A stretch of DNA of 64,000 bases from NCBI GenBank assembly GCA_039105265.1, contig JAPFFF010000008.1, forward strand, positions 5,580,001 to 5,644,000. The letters are read 5' to 3'. Below, piece by piece: positions 1 to 10,494 of this stretch; position 1 is the first letter of the stretch, and every line of letters starts with the position of its first letter. Under the pieces are notes generated by a model. That model was not told where the DNA came from. It did not search any database and worked only from the letters and a program-made list of their open reading frames with translations. Source of the DNA: Tritrichomonas musculus (taxonomy: Eukaryota > Parabasalia > Tritrichomonadida > Tritrichomonadidae). A program made the position numbers and the translations under genes.

Positions 1-2
1 CA

Positions 3-200
3 GGAGGATTCGGGTCAACTAATTTTTTTGGCTCTTCAAATAGAAATGATCAAATAGTTACACCAAACCAGTCGCCACAAGCGCCTAACCAGGGTCCACA
101 ATGCAGTGGAAATTGTGGAGCTTGTGTTTGGAGTTTTTTATGCAAAAAAGCTACTGCAAATCTTTCTTCTATTGGGGGCTCTGTTCCAAAATTAGGTTAA
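3..200 (+). CDS. C-terminal fragment of an unrecognised protein (cut by window edge)
   Basis: An open frame enters from the left edge in frame 3 and ends at a TAA followed by A, giving the last 65 residues of a protein. The piece is rich in Gly, Asn, Ser and Gln. It has a small cysteine cluster (CSGNCGAC, then a further Cys after WSFL) and ends in a Gly/Ser tail. I do not recognise a domain, and the cysteine spacing alone does not identify a zinc finger or iron-sulfur site. The start and most of the protein lie outside the window, so no function is proposed. Confidence 0.55.
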   Translation, partial: GGFGSTNFFGSSNRNDQIVTPNQSPQAPNQGPQCSGNCGACVWSFLCKKATANLSSIGGSVPKLG

Positions 201-976
201 AGCTTTTGTTTATTTCAGGAATGCATTTACAGCAAAACATAAATATAACTCTCATAACATTTATGAGAACATAACTTATTTTCTCGTACTTTTCAAGAAT
301 TTACGATATTTTTAAGGTATATTGATATATTGAAATAAAAAACTATTTATTATGATAATTAAAGATGCCAGGCTATGCTTTTATATATAAGTTGAAAAGA
401 ATGGTAATATCATAATCATTGCAAAAGCTTTTCTTTTATTTGTATGAACCTTACTTAACCATTTCTACATGAAATTGAGCAATATTTATTTAAATAATGT
501 GAATTATGAGCTGAGGTACCTTAATGAGATTTGAAAACACTAATGTGATCAATAGAAATGTGAATAATGTTGTTGCTAATGCATTTTAAAATATATTAAA
601 AATACGAATGACTCGATTTGCTATAGTGTTTAACGTAATTAATCACATACAAAGTATGAAAAGAAGAAGCTCATGAACTTAAATAAGAATTATCAGGCTA
701 CTTTAATAAATTATAATAGTTAGAGTATACTCTATTTGTTCAAAATAAAATTTATATATATATACAAAGATCAATTTTATTTTGGTATTTCGAACATGCA
801 ATTAGGTTTTTTTACCATCTGAGGAAACAAGCCTAATTTTTCTTCCTTAAGAATGAAATTTTTCATCACTACACATGACGAAATTAATTATTTAGAATAT
901 AAAATATTTCACTTTTTGAATATGTTTTGGTTATTCAAAAAGTGAGCGGTGTAATTGTTCTAAAATAAATTTTAAG
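201..976. other. AT-rich intergenic region, no gene seen
   Basis: About 780 bases of AT-rich DNA with stops in all frames. There is one short inverted repeat near 913-944, where ttcactttttgaatat is followed by attcaaaaagtga with a small loop. Its position about 35 bases before the next start codon might be regulatory, but it could equally be chance in such DNA. Nothing else is seen. Confidence 0.5.
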
Positions 977-1219
977 ATGGGGGAGCAATTAAACTATTTT
1001 TTAATTGTTGGAATAGCTCTTTCAGTTATAGTTTTGATTGTTGTTACAGTATGGGCTATTGTTAAATGTGCAACAAAATGCTCTAAAAAGAAAAACGAAC
1101 TCGATTATGATGCCAATTTAAGTACACAACAATTAATTCCTCCTATTTTCTATACTGATGAAATTAAAGATCCTTTACTTCAAGATGATCTCATGGAAAA
1201 AATACCAAAAGACAAATAA
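977..1219 (+). CDS. small single-pass membrane protein, unknown
   Basis: This is an 80-residue protein with one strong transmembrane helix at about residues 8-30 (FLIVGIALSVIVLIVVTVW). A Lys/Cys-rich juxtamembrane stretch (KCATKCSKKK) follows, then an acidic hydrophilic tail. The positive residues after the helix suggest the C-terminal tail is cytosolic, with a very short N-terminus outside. Trichomonad surface proteins often end in such a helix plus a short cytosolic tail, so this could be a free-standing small protein or the last remnant of a larger surface protein. No extracellular part is found in the 780 bases upstream. The frame is closed, starts with ATG and has a TAA stop. Function unknown. 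Confidence 0.5.
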   Translation: MGEQLNYFLIVGIALSVIVLIVVTVWAIVKCATKCSKKKNELDYDANLSTQQLIPPIFYTDEIKDPLLQDDLMEKIPKDK

Positions 1220-1476
1220 TTAATTATTTTGTTCAATTTGTAAAATTATATTAACATTATGATGCTTTCCTATCATGTATAATCAGAATAAGTTAATTTT
1301 TTTTAGGCTGCTATCAAATTGTTTTTATTTATGTAAATAATATTTGTTCAATTTTATTTTTTTTTAGCACATATCATCAATAATTATACATTTTACTAAT
1401 TTTTTAAATAAAAAACAATAGACTATTATTTAAAAAACACAAACTTTCTGATTGATATAATAACAAAATAATCTAT

Positions 1477-3105
1477 CTATAACATTGCTTGTTCTGAAGA
1501 TTCACTATCATCAGAATTTTGAATTTTAACTGCTAAATCAGAATCATCACTTAATTCACCTTCCATATTTTTCTGAATAATTTCATTGATAGCTTGACTA
1601 GATAGCAATCTTCTTACATTCTTATAATAATCAGGAAATAGCATTTTCACAATATTTAAAGCTTCATCTTTCAAGTCAGGAACACTTCCAATTGCCACTT
1701 GAAAATCTTCTCTTGATAATGTCCAACCAGATACATGAGTAACCGCTTTAACCGCCATTCTTCTTGGTATATCGATGAATAATTCCAATTCTCCGAAAGC
1801 ATCACTTTTTGTCGTTGTAATTTTTCTTCCATCAAGAAAAACATCGACAACTCCAGATTTCACTAATATAATTCCTTTGATCACATCATTTTGATTGAAA
1901 ATTACTTCTCCTGGTACATATTCTTTAGTTCTTAAAATATTAGCCATACTAGTTCTGAATTTCTGAGTGGCCATTCGAAAAAGACCCACTTTTCCTAAGA
2001 CTTCACCACACATATCCATTTTTAAGTGATTTCTTATAGTTTCTGGCACATATTTTGAAACTGCAGCTGGATCATCAGCACCATGATTCTCTTCCCACTT
2101 ATATTGAAAGTAGTGTATGATATCATTTCGTAATTCAGGTGGAGTATTTTTAAATTTCATAAAATCAACAAGTGATGAATAATGATACAGAAAAGATGTT
2201 CTAATTTTATCAATAAGAAGTGAAACAAACATACCAATGATGTAGGCATTTGAAAAGACTCCAATTAGTTGGATGAATATAACTAATATTGTTTCAGATG
2301 AGGTTTGTGGAGTCATATCACCAAAACCAATTGTTAATATTGTTGTCATAACAAAATATACAGATACAATATAATGTTGTTCGGGAGTTAAATAATCCCA
2401 TCCTAGCATGGCAACCCATGAATTTTCGAGACCTTCGAAAAGAGCACATAAATAAAAGATACAGGCAAAAATATGAATAAGACTAAGAAGTGATACAACA
2501 GTTGGAATAAGTGACGACATCCATGAATGATAAATTAAATTTCGATCGAGTATTTCTGAGGCATGAATAGCACGCTTAAGGCGTAAAAGACGGTTGAGAA
2601 ATAGAAGAAGATGTTGCCATCGTTTGGTGTAGAAAATAGAAATCCACGAGATTGGAAGAGCTGCTATGATATGAATTATGATTGAGGATTTTCCGTAGTG
2701 ATTTCTGATATGCTCTTTATCGTATACTAAAACACCGTGCGATAAATATGATGTATGAAGTACTATGAATAGATCAGTTATAAAAAGTAGATCTAAAATA
2801 AGTTCAAAAACAACAGCAGGATAAGAGAATTTAGTTACAAAAATAACAACATATGAAACTTCTATGATTGGACTTGCAGAAACTATAAAAATTATATATT
2901 CCCATAGTCGACGATATATAGAAAAATGCGAAAAAATGATTTGATTTGGATCTGGCCTTCTTGCTACTGACTCTGATGAATTTTCCAAGACTTCAGATTG
3001 AAAATAACGAGATGCAGGTCTAGGCTTATCAGTTAAACTTCCCTTTAATTCGTTGCTATCAAATAAAAAATTATTAGATGATGCGAAATTTTGGGCTCTA
3101 AACAT
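1477..3105 (-). CDS. cyclic-nucleotide-binding-domain K+ channel (CNG/EAG-like)
   Basis: A 542-residue six-helix channel of the voltage-gated CNBD superfamily. S1-S3 span about residues 67-160, with acidic residues in S2 (E101, D105, D111). S4 near 165-185 has the spaced basic series R172, R175, K177, R178. S5 lies near 197-222. The pore loop carries TTILTIGFGDMTPQ (about 254-267), and its GFGD filter is the K+-selective form seen in EAG, KAT and related channels. S6 runs to about 300. A C-linker is followed by a cyclic-nucleotide-binding fold at about 375-480, with PGE at 398-400, FGELELF at 437-443 and R448/R449. Arg and Glu are in place for phosphate and ribose contact, but binding is not proven. 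It is divergent to the downstream karyopherin gene, 107 bases apart. It probably sits in the plasma membrane and couples cAMP/cGMP or voltage to K+ flux. Confidence 0.9.
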   Translation of the reverse strand: MFRAQNFASSNNFLFDSNELKGSLTDKPRPASRYFQSEVLENSSESVARRPDPNQIIFSHFSIYRRLWEYIIFIVSASPIIEVSYVVIFVTKFSYPAVVFELILDLLFITDLFIVLHTSYLSHGVLVYDKEHIRNHYGKSSIIIHIIAALPISWISIFYTKRWQHLLLFLNRLLRLKRAIHASEILDRNLIYHSWMSSLIPTVVSLLSLIHIFACIFYLCALFEGLENSWVAMLGWDYLTPEQHYIVSVYFVMTTILTIGFGDMTPQTSSETILVIFIQLIGVFSNAYIIGMFVSLLIDKIRTSFLYHYSSLVDFMKFKNTPPELRNDIIHYFQYKWEENHGADDPAAVSKYVPETIRNHLKMDMCGEVLGKVGLFRMATQKFRTSMANILRTKEYVPGEVIFNQNDVIKGIILVKSGVVDVFLDGRKITTTKSDAFGELELFIDIPRRMAVKAVTHVSGWTLSREDFQVAIGSVPDLKDEALNIVKMLFPDYYKNVRRLLSSQAINEIIQKNMEGELSDDSDLAVKIQNSDDSESSEQAML

Positions 3106-3212
3106 TTCGAATAAAAAGAAGTCACTATAATAAAATTCTAAAAAAATGAGTTTGAAATTTTATTTGGTCTATCAACGAAACTTTTTAATATTTTATATGG
3201 TCGATTTTATTA

Positions 3213-5513
3213 ATGGAAAATGAAATAATATTTGATGATGATCTTTTGAATCAGATATGCATCGGATTAGATGGAGTTATATCGTCAGATAATGAATTGC
3301 AGATGAAAATATTTAACTTATTCAAAGAAATTCAGTCAACATATCCAACATTTTGCTTTTATTTATTACACATTATTTCATCAGATAATTTTCCTCTTAA
3401 TAGACGCTTTTGTGCTCTTTTGGTTCTTAATCGTAATTATTATAGAATCACAAAAGAGTTAATTCCAAAATTCATATCAATTGCTAAACCCTTATTAGAA
3501 CAAATTATAAGACTGCCTTTTTCACCTTTTACATCAAATTCTGCATTGCTTTTATGCTCAATGGCTAGATTTTATGGATTAGAAAATTTCCCAGATTTTT
3601 ATGAACAAATATCTGTCCTTTTTTCTAATCAAGATACAATTCAAATTGGCCTTGAATGCTTAAAGGAAATGGCAGATAAGACTCAGAAATCCGAAAAAAT
3701 ACCAGATTTTCTCCTTCAGATTTTACCACAGTTAATTAATTCGCCATTTAACAAGACCGTTCTTGATATTTGCTATTTACTATGCTCATCAGATTTAAAT
3801 TTTATTCATGACTCAATCCTACCATCCATTTTTTCTAGCTATACAAGCTTTGATGAAGATACACTTGCGCAAGCCTCTGCTATTTCTACAATTACATATC
3901 TTTTCTTTCCAGATGAAGTTATTGCCAACTTTTTGATAGGATGCTTAAGTATAGACTCTAAACAAATCAGAGAAAGAATATTAATAGAATTAAATAACGA
4001 TAAGACCTTTACACCTTTTCCACCTTTTGTTGAAGCCTTACTTCAATTACTAGAGAAACCAGATGAAGACGCTACACAATATGGCCCCTGCTCGAGTTCC
4101 CAACAAATTCTTCAAAATGGCGCCAAATGTTATGGTATTCAAATCATTCAAATTGTCAAAACTTTTATATCTGGTCACTTCCCTTTTATAAATGATCTTT
4201 TTCAGAGCATTAATAACAGGAAACATATAGATCCTACTTTAAATGTAGGCTTTTTATTGAGATGCCTTTCTACAATTTTACCGGAAATGAGAAGCTGCTT
4301 TGATGGTCCAGAAATTGAGAATGAACTACAGTTTTACTACTCAATTATCATAGCGTCATTAAATTCTCCATTTCGAGGCGATGCTTGCGATTGCTTGATG
4401 AATTTTTGCTGTTCAAATGAAAAACTTGTCACTGATTCATTTCATAAAATATCACCTTTATTGGTCGATTCTGATAGTAATGTACAAATTCAGTCTTTAT
4501 ATGCGTTAGAGCATCTTGTTGAATTTGACCAACTGGAACCAAATGTCGAGCAATTTTCTTTCTTGGTTAATTTGATGAAAACGACAAATGAGGCTTCAAT
4601 TGCTCATCTCGCATATCGATATGCAACTCACTTCCCAATACTCAACGATAGTGACAGTTATATACTCAATTTATACCACGAATTGATGGAACATTTCATC
4701 AGCACAGCAATCAGGGCAGCGAGCATGATAGAGAATGAAAATCTGAAAAAAATCACATTTGAGAACATATTTGGCCCAATATATCAATCTTTGATTGACA
4801 TGCTTTCATTGTTTATTACTGTTGTTGAAGAGCCTTTTGAAATGCTTGACAAAAGAATTTTCAATTCAGTTTTGGTCGCTCTCACAAATGAGTATTTTGA
4901 TGAAAACATTTTTTCATCTTACTTTGAATTAATTAAATCACTTCTAACAGTTTATATGCCTAAAATTGTGATAGAAATAAATTCAGACAATATGAACTTT
5001 TTAAATACTATTCAATTGATATTTCGAAAAATTATCGTTTTACTTGTTGATGAATATGATTCTAGCCTCATTTTCGTTAAAGATGGTTACGAAATAATTT
5101 CAAAAATAATTTCTGAAATCCAACAGATAAAAGAAAAGTTAGTGAATGATATGAGTGATGAATCTCAATCATTCGTCCAAACTTTCATCAACTATTCATG
5201 CAATCACTTCTCTCTTTTCAATAAAAATGACTCTTTGAATGATTTTGACGAAGACAATCCAAAAGAGATAGCTTTGACGAATTTTAAACTGTGCTGCTCT
5301 ATTAGAGATACGATGTATCAACTCATACCGAGGATGAACTACGATAATGCAAAGCTTTTCTTGGAGAAAAGCTATGAAATTTTGAAAACTTTGTTTGCTC
5401 AAGATGAAATTACCACAATTGACTTTAAAATTTTCGGATTAACACTAATTGAATTGATTGCATCTAATAATTCACCTATTGATGGTAAAATTTATGATTT
5501 TTTTATGTCTTAA
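3213..5513 (+). CDS. karyopherin-beta, transportin-like HEAT-repeat protein
   Basis: A 766-residue all-helical protein. Its N-terminus resembles the importin-beta N-terminal domain of transportin: a first helix pair, then YPTFCFYLLHIISS, then LNRRFCALLVLNRNY, matching the place where transportin reads SLSGLILKNN. The rest is irregular HEAT-like helix pairs. An acidic, hydrophilic stretch at about 280-305 (EKPDEDATQY) could be the loop that in transportins carries RanGTP-dependent cargo release. At 766 residues it is shorter than transportin-1 (about 890), so some C-terminal repeats may be missing. It would carry cargo through nuclear pores with Ran. The stop is TAA followed by AA. A second karyopherin lies at 16107-18770. 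The assignment rests on pattern, not on a profile search. Confidence 0.7.
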   Translation: MENEIIFDDDLLNQICIGLDGVISSDNELQMKIFNLFKEIQSTYPTFCFYLLHIISSDNFPLNRRFCALLVLNRNYYRITKELIPKFISIAKPLLEQIIRLPFSPFTSNSALLLCSMARFYGLENFPDFYEQISVLFSNQDTIQIGLECLKEMADKTQKSEKIPDFLLQILPQLINSPFNKTVLDICYLLCSSDLNFIHDSILPSIFSSYTSFDEDTLAQASAISTITYLFFPDEVIANFLIGCLSIDSKQIRERILIELNNDKTFTPFPPFVEALLQLLEKPDEDATQYGPCSSSQQILQNGAKCYGIQIIQIVKTFISGHFPFINDLFQSINNRKHIDPTLNVGFLLRCLSTILPEMRSCFDGPEIENELQFYYSIIIASLNSPFRGDACDCLMNFCCSNEKLVTDSFHKISPLLVDSDSNVQIQSLYALEHLVEFDQLEPNVEQFSFLVNLMKTTNEASIAHLAYRYATHFPILNDSDSYILNLYHELMEHFISTAIRAASMIENENLKKITFENIFGPIYQSLIDMLSLFITVVEEPFEMLDKRIFNSVLVALTNEYFDENIFSSYFELIKSLLTVYMPKIVIEINSDNMNFLNTIQLIFRKIIVLLVDEYDSSLIFVKDGYEIISKIISEIQQIKEKLVNDMSDESQSFVQTFINYSCNHFSLFNKNDSLNDFDEDNPKEIALTNFKLCCSIRDTMYQLIPRMNYDNAKLFLEKSYEILKTLFAQDEITTIDFKIFGLTLIELIASNNSPIDGKIYDFFMS

Positions 5514-7585
5514 AATTCAATAAATATAATTCAGTATAAAAGGGGTCGACTCTCTCAAATTTTTTTTGATTGAAAAATAATAATATCTTAAAAATTAAAT
5601 ATTCTTTCTATTTAATAAATTCTTAAATCAATATCTGATAAAATCTATATTAATTTAATATATCTTATAAAACAAAATATTTGCTATTTATTCTATTAAT
5701 TATTAAAATAAGTGTTTTTATTATGATATTTGAGGCTTTTTCTTAAATGATTTATTATTTACATTATTTATATATAACTTGAAATATAATAATAATTTAT
5801 AACAAATTATATTATTGATATTCAAGAAATTATTGTTTTTTATAAATATAAATTTTGAATTAATAATTGAATAAAATGCTAGTTTTTGAAAAAATTATTT
5901 TGATAATATCTGAATTTTGAAAATATAATATATTTATTAACAAATACTTATTATTTGGATAATATATTATTTATATCATCATATTAATGATAATATATTT
6001 ATTATATATAATATAAATTATATATATATTATTATAAAATATTAATTTACATTTTTACTCAGTTTATATGTATATCACAATTGAGAATTAATTATAATAA
6101 CGTATTAATTCAATTTTATTTTTCATAAATAAATTTATCTTACATGATATTTAATTAATTACTTTTTAATTAATTTAAAAGATGTAAAATAAAATATAAA
6201 AAAAGAATATATGACATAAATGTTAGAAAATATTTATATATTTGGATATTTACAAATTCCCAAAATCTCTTTGAATGGTGGAAATTAGATAAGAACTCAA
6301 AAATATTTTCCCCTTTCAAAAGTTAAACTTTTTCTGTTTTTATTTTTTTAGTGAAATATCTCTATTTTGGCTAATAGAATCGGCTTCATATTTAAAATTG
6401 CATCATGTTATTGATAATGCCAATATTATTTATTAATAATTTTTTATAATTTTAAAATTTGATAACCGCCAAAGGTCGAACCCTTTTTTCAGTATGTTAA
6501 AACCCGCCATTTTTTAATTTTGAATCAAAATTGAGTGGTGTTATTCAAAATTTGATATAATTCATAGAGTTAATTCAAACTTGTTTATAATGAAAAAAAA
6601 ACACAATTTTAATTTTTTTAAGTGAACCTAAGAAATATAAAATTATCCTTTCCTGCTGTAGCCTTAATATACAATCATTGTTGTCGTGTTTGCAATTTAC
6701 ACCAAAACACTTTTGATGATAACCATGTTTAATGATTGAGTCTTTATGAGCTATAACGGAAAACAGTTTTTCGAGTATATGTGGTCAGGCCTTTTTATTA
6801 TAATACGATACAAGGCCAATAGTGACCTTAAGGGTGAAGTCCAAACGTGCATTTTCTCAATTTTGGATAATTTAAGGTACAAATCTAGTACGTTATAAAT
6901 TGAGAGAAAGAACGTTATATATTTGAGACCCCTTACCCTATTGAAAAAGTTTTATTTTGAATGAGTGTCAGATTTGAAATTCTGAACTTTATTTTTTTTT
7001 ATAAAATTTTTATGATAAAAATATTTTTTTTTATATAACATGTCGTTTAGTTTAATAAAGTGTCAAAAAATTTTGCGGTTTTTAAACGTACTAGATTTGT
7101 ACCTTAAAACAAATTTATCCTAATATTTTTTACTATTATTATAAAAAATAATAATATAATTAGATTATGTATGCGTATTAATATTATGTTTAATTATAAA
7201 TTTTGATTTAGTTAAATTAAAAATAACGATAAAATGAATTTAAAATTATTTAAAATTTTCAAAAATTAATTTTTGAAAAAGACCTAATCTCTTATTTTTT
7301 AACAAATAATTTCATAATTATAGAAATTTATTTATTTATAATATATAATAATAATATAAATATGTATATGTATTGAAAAATATAAATAATAAAAATTATT
7401 TATAAAGATAATTTTGTTGTAAAAATTGAGGGAAATTCAGATATGCATTTCCTAAAATATAATAGACTATTCCAATTTCGAGAGATTTAGATCTCAAAGA
7501 ATATTTCTACTTTTATTTTTTTTAAAATATTCTTTTTGAGTGTATTATTAATTAAATATTACCTCATTTAAAAAAATGCAAAAAA
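5514..7585. other. AT-rich gene-free region left of the Mutator-like element
   Basis: About 2 kb of extremely AT-rich DNA with stops in every frame and no credible coding segment. It contains a small element with perfect 24-bp inverted ends (6871-7108). It also contains a 25-bp segment (6804-6828) matching part of the terminal repeat of the neighbouring Mutator-like element at 23 of 25 positions. The motif ACCGCCAAAG occurs near 6465 and recurs, with small changes, in other gene-free parts of the window. Confidence 0.6.
6871..7108. repeat. small element with perfect 24-bp inverted ends
   Basis: The 24 bases at 6871-6894 (starting TTTAAGGTACAAATC) are found as an exact reverse complement at 7085-7108. 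The span is 238 bp with a non-coding AT-rich interior. This is the form of a very short miniature inverted-repeat element or a strong cruciform. I could not fix a target-site duplication, so the family is unknown. Confidence 0.55.
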
Positions 7586-8333
7586 TATGAAAATGGGAAA
7601 TCGTAATCGCCCGTAATCGTAATAGCCCGTGGCGGTTTAGGTCAATATTGACCTTGTATCGTACCATAGAAAAAAAAGTCTGGAACTTTTTTGCACTTTT
7701 GCAAAAAAAAGCATGGGTAGCTACCCATGGTTTTTTCTATAGAAAAAAAATAAAAACGAATAATATTTTATTAGTCTAAAATCGATATTATTATGAGCCT
7801 TGGCTTATAAACAAGAAAGGACAAATATTTTATATGCTAATAAAAGTTCTATTGATTACTTCATAACCGAGAAAATTAAATTTTAATCTAAATATTATAT
7901 GAATATTTTATATTGTGTAAACAAATGCACAATTCAAAGGCTTAAAAATAAATATGAAACCGTATTACTCAAAATTAATTAACTACCTTTTAACTTTAAA
8001 AGTATATGATTCCCAATATCAATGATATTGGCGAAAAGTTGGAATTTACGTAATTATTTACATCAAAATAATAAAATGATGGTGTTAAAAATATTTGCGC
8101 TTTCTTGTTTATAAGCCAAGGCTCATAATAATATCGATTTTAGACTAATAAAATATTATTCGTTTTTATTTTTTTTCTATAGAAAAAACCATGGGTAGCT
8201 ACCCATGCTTTTTTTTGCAAAAGTGCAAAAAAGTTCCAGACTTTTTTTTCTATGGTACGATACAAGGTCAATATTGACCTAAACCGCCACGGGCTATTAC
8301 GATTACGGGCGATTACGATTTCCCTATGAAAAT
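7586..8333. mobile_element. non-autonomous Mutator-like element (MITE) with 9-bp target duplication
   Basis: The element spans 7595-8324 (730 bp). Its 225-bp terminal inverted repeats (7595-7819 and 8100-8324) appear identical when read base by base. They begin GGGAAATCGTAATCG. It is flanked by the direct 9-bp repeat TATGAAAAT at 7586-7594 and 8325-8333. Long terminal repeats plus a 9-bp duplication are the hallmarks of Mutator-like elements. The 280-bp interior (7820-8099) has no transposase, so movement would need an enzyme from elsewhere. Identity of the ends and an exact target duplication indicate recent insertion. The GC content of the outer ~65 bp is clearly higher than the surroundings. 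Confidence 0.9.
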
Positions 8334-8497
8334 AAATTATTTGATGAACATTATTTTTTTTTTTCATTTGTATAATATTTATTATATATTATACACCAAA
8401 TCATTTATTAATAATTTCATTGAAAAAAGAATGATAATTTCATAAATACAAATAAAACATTTATTACAGCACACATCATAATTTCAAGTATTAAATT

Positions 8498-9814
8498 TTA
8501 TCCGTAATAAATACTAATAAAATTATCTGTACGTTCTACAACAGATTCAACTGAATGAATGATTTGGCCATTTATAATTTTAAGCACATTCCAAACAGAA
8601 TTATGAACATAGTAAATACAATTGATTCCGTTTTTGGTTATAAAAGTTGCAATGCATTTGTGTTTTTCTTCTTTGGAGCTAGTAAAGAATGATAAATGTT
8701 CTCCTCCACAACCTTCACCAATTTCAATTCCTAGCATATTAAAACACGTCTTAATATATTTGTCTAGGTCACTAGTTTTTTTCCATTCAAATTTACTAAT
8801 ATCAATATCATCTTCACCTTTATTCGATATGAAAATGTTAAAAAGTTTTTCGGATGATATATTTTTTGGGGAAATATTTAGAACTTTCAATGCGGTATCA
8901 AGAGCATAAAAAATTATATAGGATGATGAAATAGATGTATGCCATTTACCCTTCGATGTTATATTGTATTTTGGCCTGTGCCTTTCATTAGTTGAAACTG
9001 GTTGAGCTTTTAATTGATAATTTTCATCAATGTTTGAGGAATCAATTGCTGCTTTTTTCTTCTTTTCTTCTGAAACGATTTTTTCTTTTTTAGTATCATT
9101 AGCTTCAACTCTGTCTTCTTCTTCCTCTTCAATAACTGCATCAATATTTATCTCTTTTTGACTATCATCTTTAGACTCTTTTTTTTTATTGCTATTTTTA
9201 TCTATTTCTTGCCGTTCAGTCTTTTTTTTATTTGCGACATCATTTTTATGAGTATTGCGTTTGTTCCTTTGGCTACTAAATCTTTTTGATGCTGTATTTT
9301 TACTTCTGCTACTAAAACTTCTTTGTGATGCTCTTCTTTCATCATTTCTTGTTTGAAAATCATTATTATCTTCATCATCTTCTTCAATATTATTTTTTTC
9401 TTCTTCTTTATCATCTTTTTCTTTTTCTTTATCACCTTTTTCTTCTTCTTTATCATCTTTTTCCTCTTCTTTATCATCTTTTTCCTCTTCTTTATCATCT
9501 TTTTCCTCTTCTTTATCATCTTTTTCCTCTTTTTTATCAGTTTTTCCATCTTCTTTATCAGTTTCTTCTTTTTCTTTATCAACATTTTCCCCTGCTTCAT
9601 CAGCATTTCTTTTTTCTTTTTCAACATTTCCCTCTTCTTTATTATTTTTTTCTTCTTCTTTATCAACTTTTTCTTCATCATCATCTTTTTCGTCAATGTC
9701 ACTATTGCTTATATGCTTTTTATTCTCTTTATTGGCACTAGCATTATTTTCCTTTTTGTTTTCTTTCTTCTTTTTTTCTCTGTTTTTTACATTTTGATTT
9801 TTTTTAATAGGCAT
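8498..9814 (-). CDS. Lys/Glu-rich repeat protein with a folded C-terminal domain, unknown
   Basis: A 438-residue protein. Residues 1-270 are low-complexity and highly charged (Lys, Glu, Asp, Asn). They include tandem copies of a seven-residue unit like DDKEEEK, encoded by a 21-base DNA repeat around 9400-9560. Residues ~275-438 look globular. There is a first helix after GKWHTSISSSYIIFYALD, then EKLFNIF, a GEGCGGEH turn, and a strand pair around KCIATFITKNGINCIYYVHNSVWNVL. The strand pattern with a His just before the first strand recalls papain-like cysteine-peptidase folds, but I see no convincing cysteine nucleophile in the first helix. That link is weak. It sits alone next to the transposon-bearing spacer. 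The start ATG at 9814 is the only one that precedes the charged region. Function unknown. Confidence 0.7.
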   Translation of the reverse strand: MPIKKNQNVKNREKKKKENKKENNASANKENKKHISNSDIDEKDDDEEKVDKEEEKNNKEEGNVEKEKRNADEAGENVDKEKEETDKEDGKTDKKEEKDDKEEEKDDKEEEKDDKEEEKDDKEEEKGDKEKEKDDKEEEKNNIEEDDEDNNDFQTRNDERRASQRSFSSRSKNTASKRFSSQRNKRNTHKNDVANKKKTERQEIDKNSNKKKESKDDSQKEINIDAVIEEEEEDRVEANDTKKEKIVSEEKKKKAAIDSSNIDENYQLKAQPVSTNERHRPKYNITSKGKWHTSISSSYIIFYALDTALKVLNISPKNISSEKLFNIFISNKGEDDIDISKFEWKKTSDLDKYIKTCFNMLGIEIGEGCGGEHLSFFTSSKEEKHKCIATFITKNGINCIYYVHNSVWNVLKIINGQIIHSVESVVERTDNFISIYYG

Positions 9815-10494
9815 TTATGAAATAATATTTGTCATAAGAATTGAGCATTAACCGATTTTAATTGAAAAAAACCAAAAATATTGTTATATAAATTTCTCAT
9901 ACCTAGATAAACTATATTTTTAAATATTTTACAAAATGAAAGTAAGCAATTTAATTGAAATTTAAATTTACAATGCTAATTTAGTTATATAATGTTTAAT
10001 CCATTAAATTTAATGCATGCAAATACCTCTTGTTATCAAATATACTTCGAATAATACTATTGCTGGCATGATTTTCATCATAAACACTGAATATTATACA
10101 AATAATAATATTATATAATTGTATATATTTGCTTTTAAATTAACATAAAAAAATCAATATATGATTATATATTCTAATTTAAGTCAACTTCAATAAAGAA
10201 TTAACTTAATTCTTTATTAGGCATTTTACTCGGAATTGTCCCTTACTAGTTATAAAAAATTTTTCATTGAATAGAAAGTTAAAACGTTTTAATTTCATTC
10301 AAAAAATTTTATATTGATATTTGAATTCTTTAATTATAAATTTTAATTCTAAACGAGGAAGTAAAATATGTCGAATATATTACCTATAAATTTAAAAATA
10401 ATACTGATTTTTAATTATTTATTTATAAGATATTTTAATAAACTCCTCATAATTTAAACCATTCAAAAACTGAAATAAAATTTTAATTCTATAG
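9815..10494. other. intergenic region between divergent genes
   Basis: About 680 bases of AT-rich DNA between the K/E-rich protein gene and the PP2A subunit gene. It contains the upstream regions of both. No coding frame, RNA gene or clear repeat was seen. Confidence 0.5.

Noticed and set aside
6466-6490. tRNA B-box-like GGTCGAACCC near 6475
   Set aside because: No A-box or cloverleaf around it.
7595-8324. The element as a Polinton or other virus-like element
   Set aside because: A 9-bp target duplication, 730-bp size and no capsid or polymerase frame. These fit a Mutator-like MITE.
9202-9820. Frames opposite or overlapping the K/E-rich gene (Lys/Met-rich and Phe/Ile-rich)
   Set aside because: Extreme composition follows from the GAA/GAT-rich repeat read in other frames. 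No ordered sequence.
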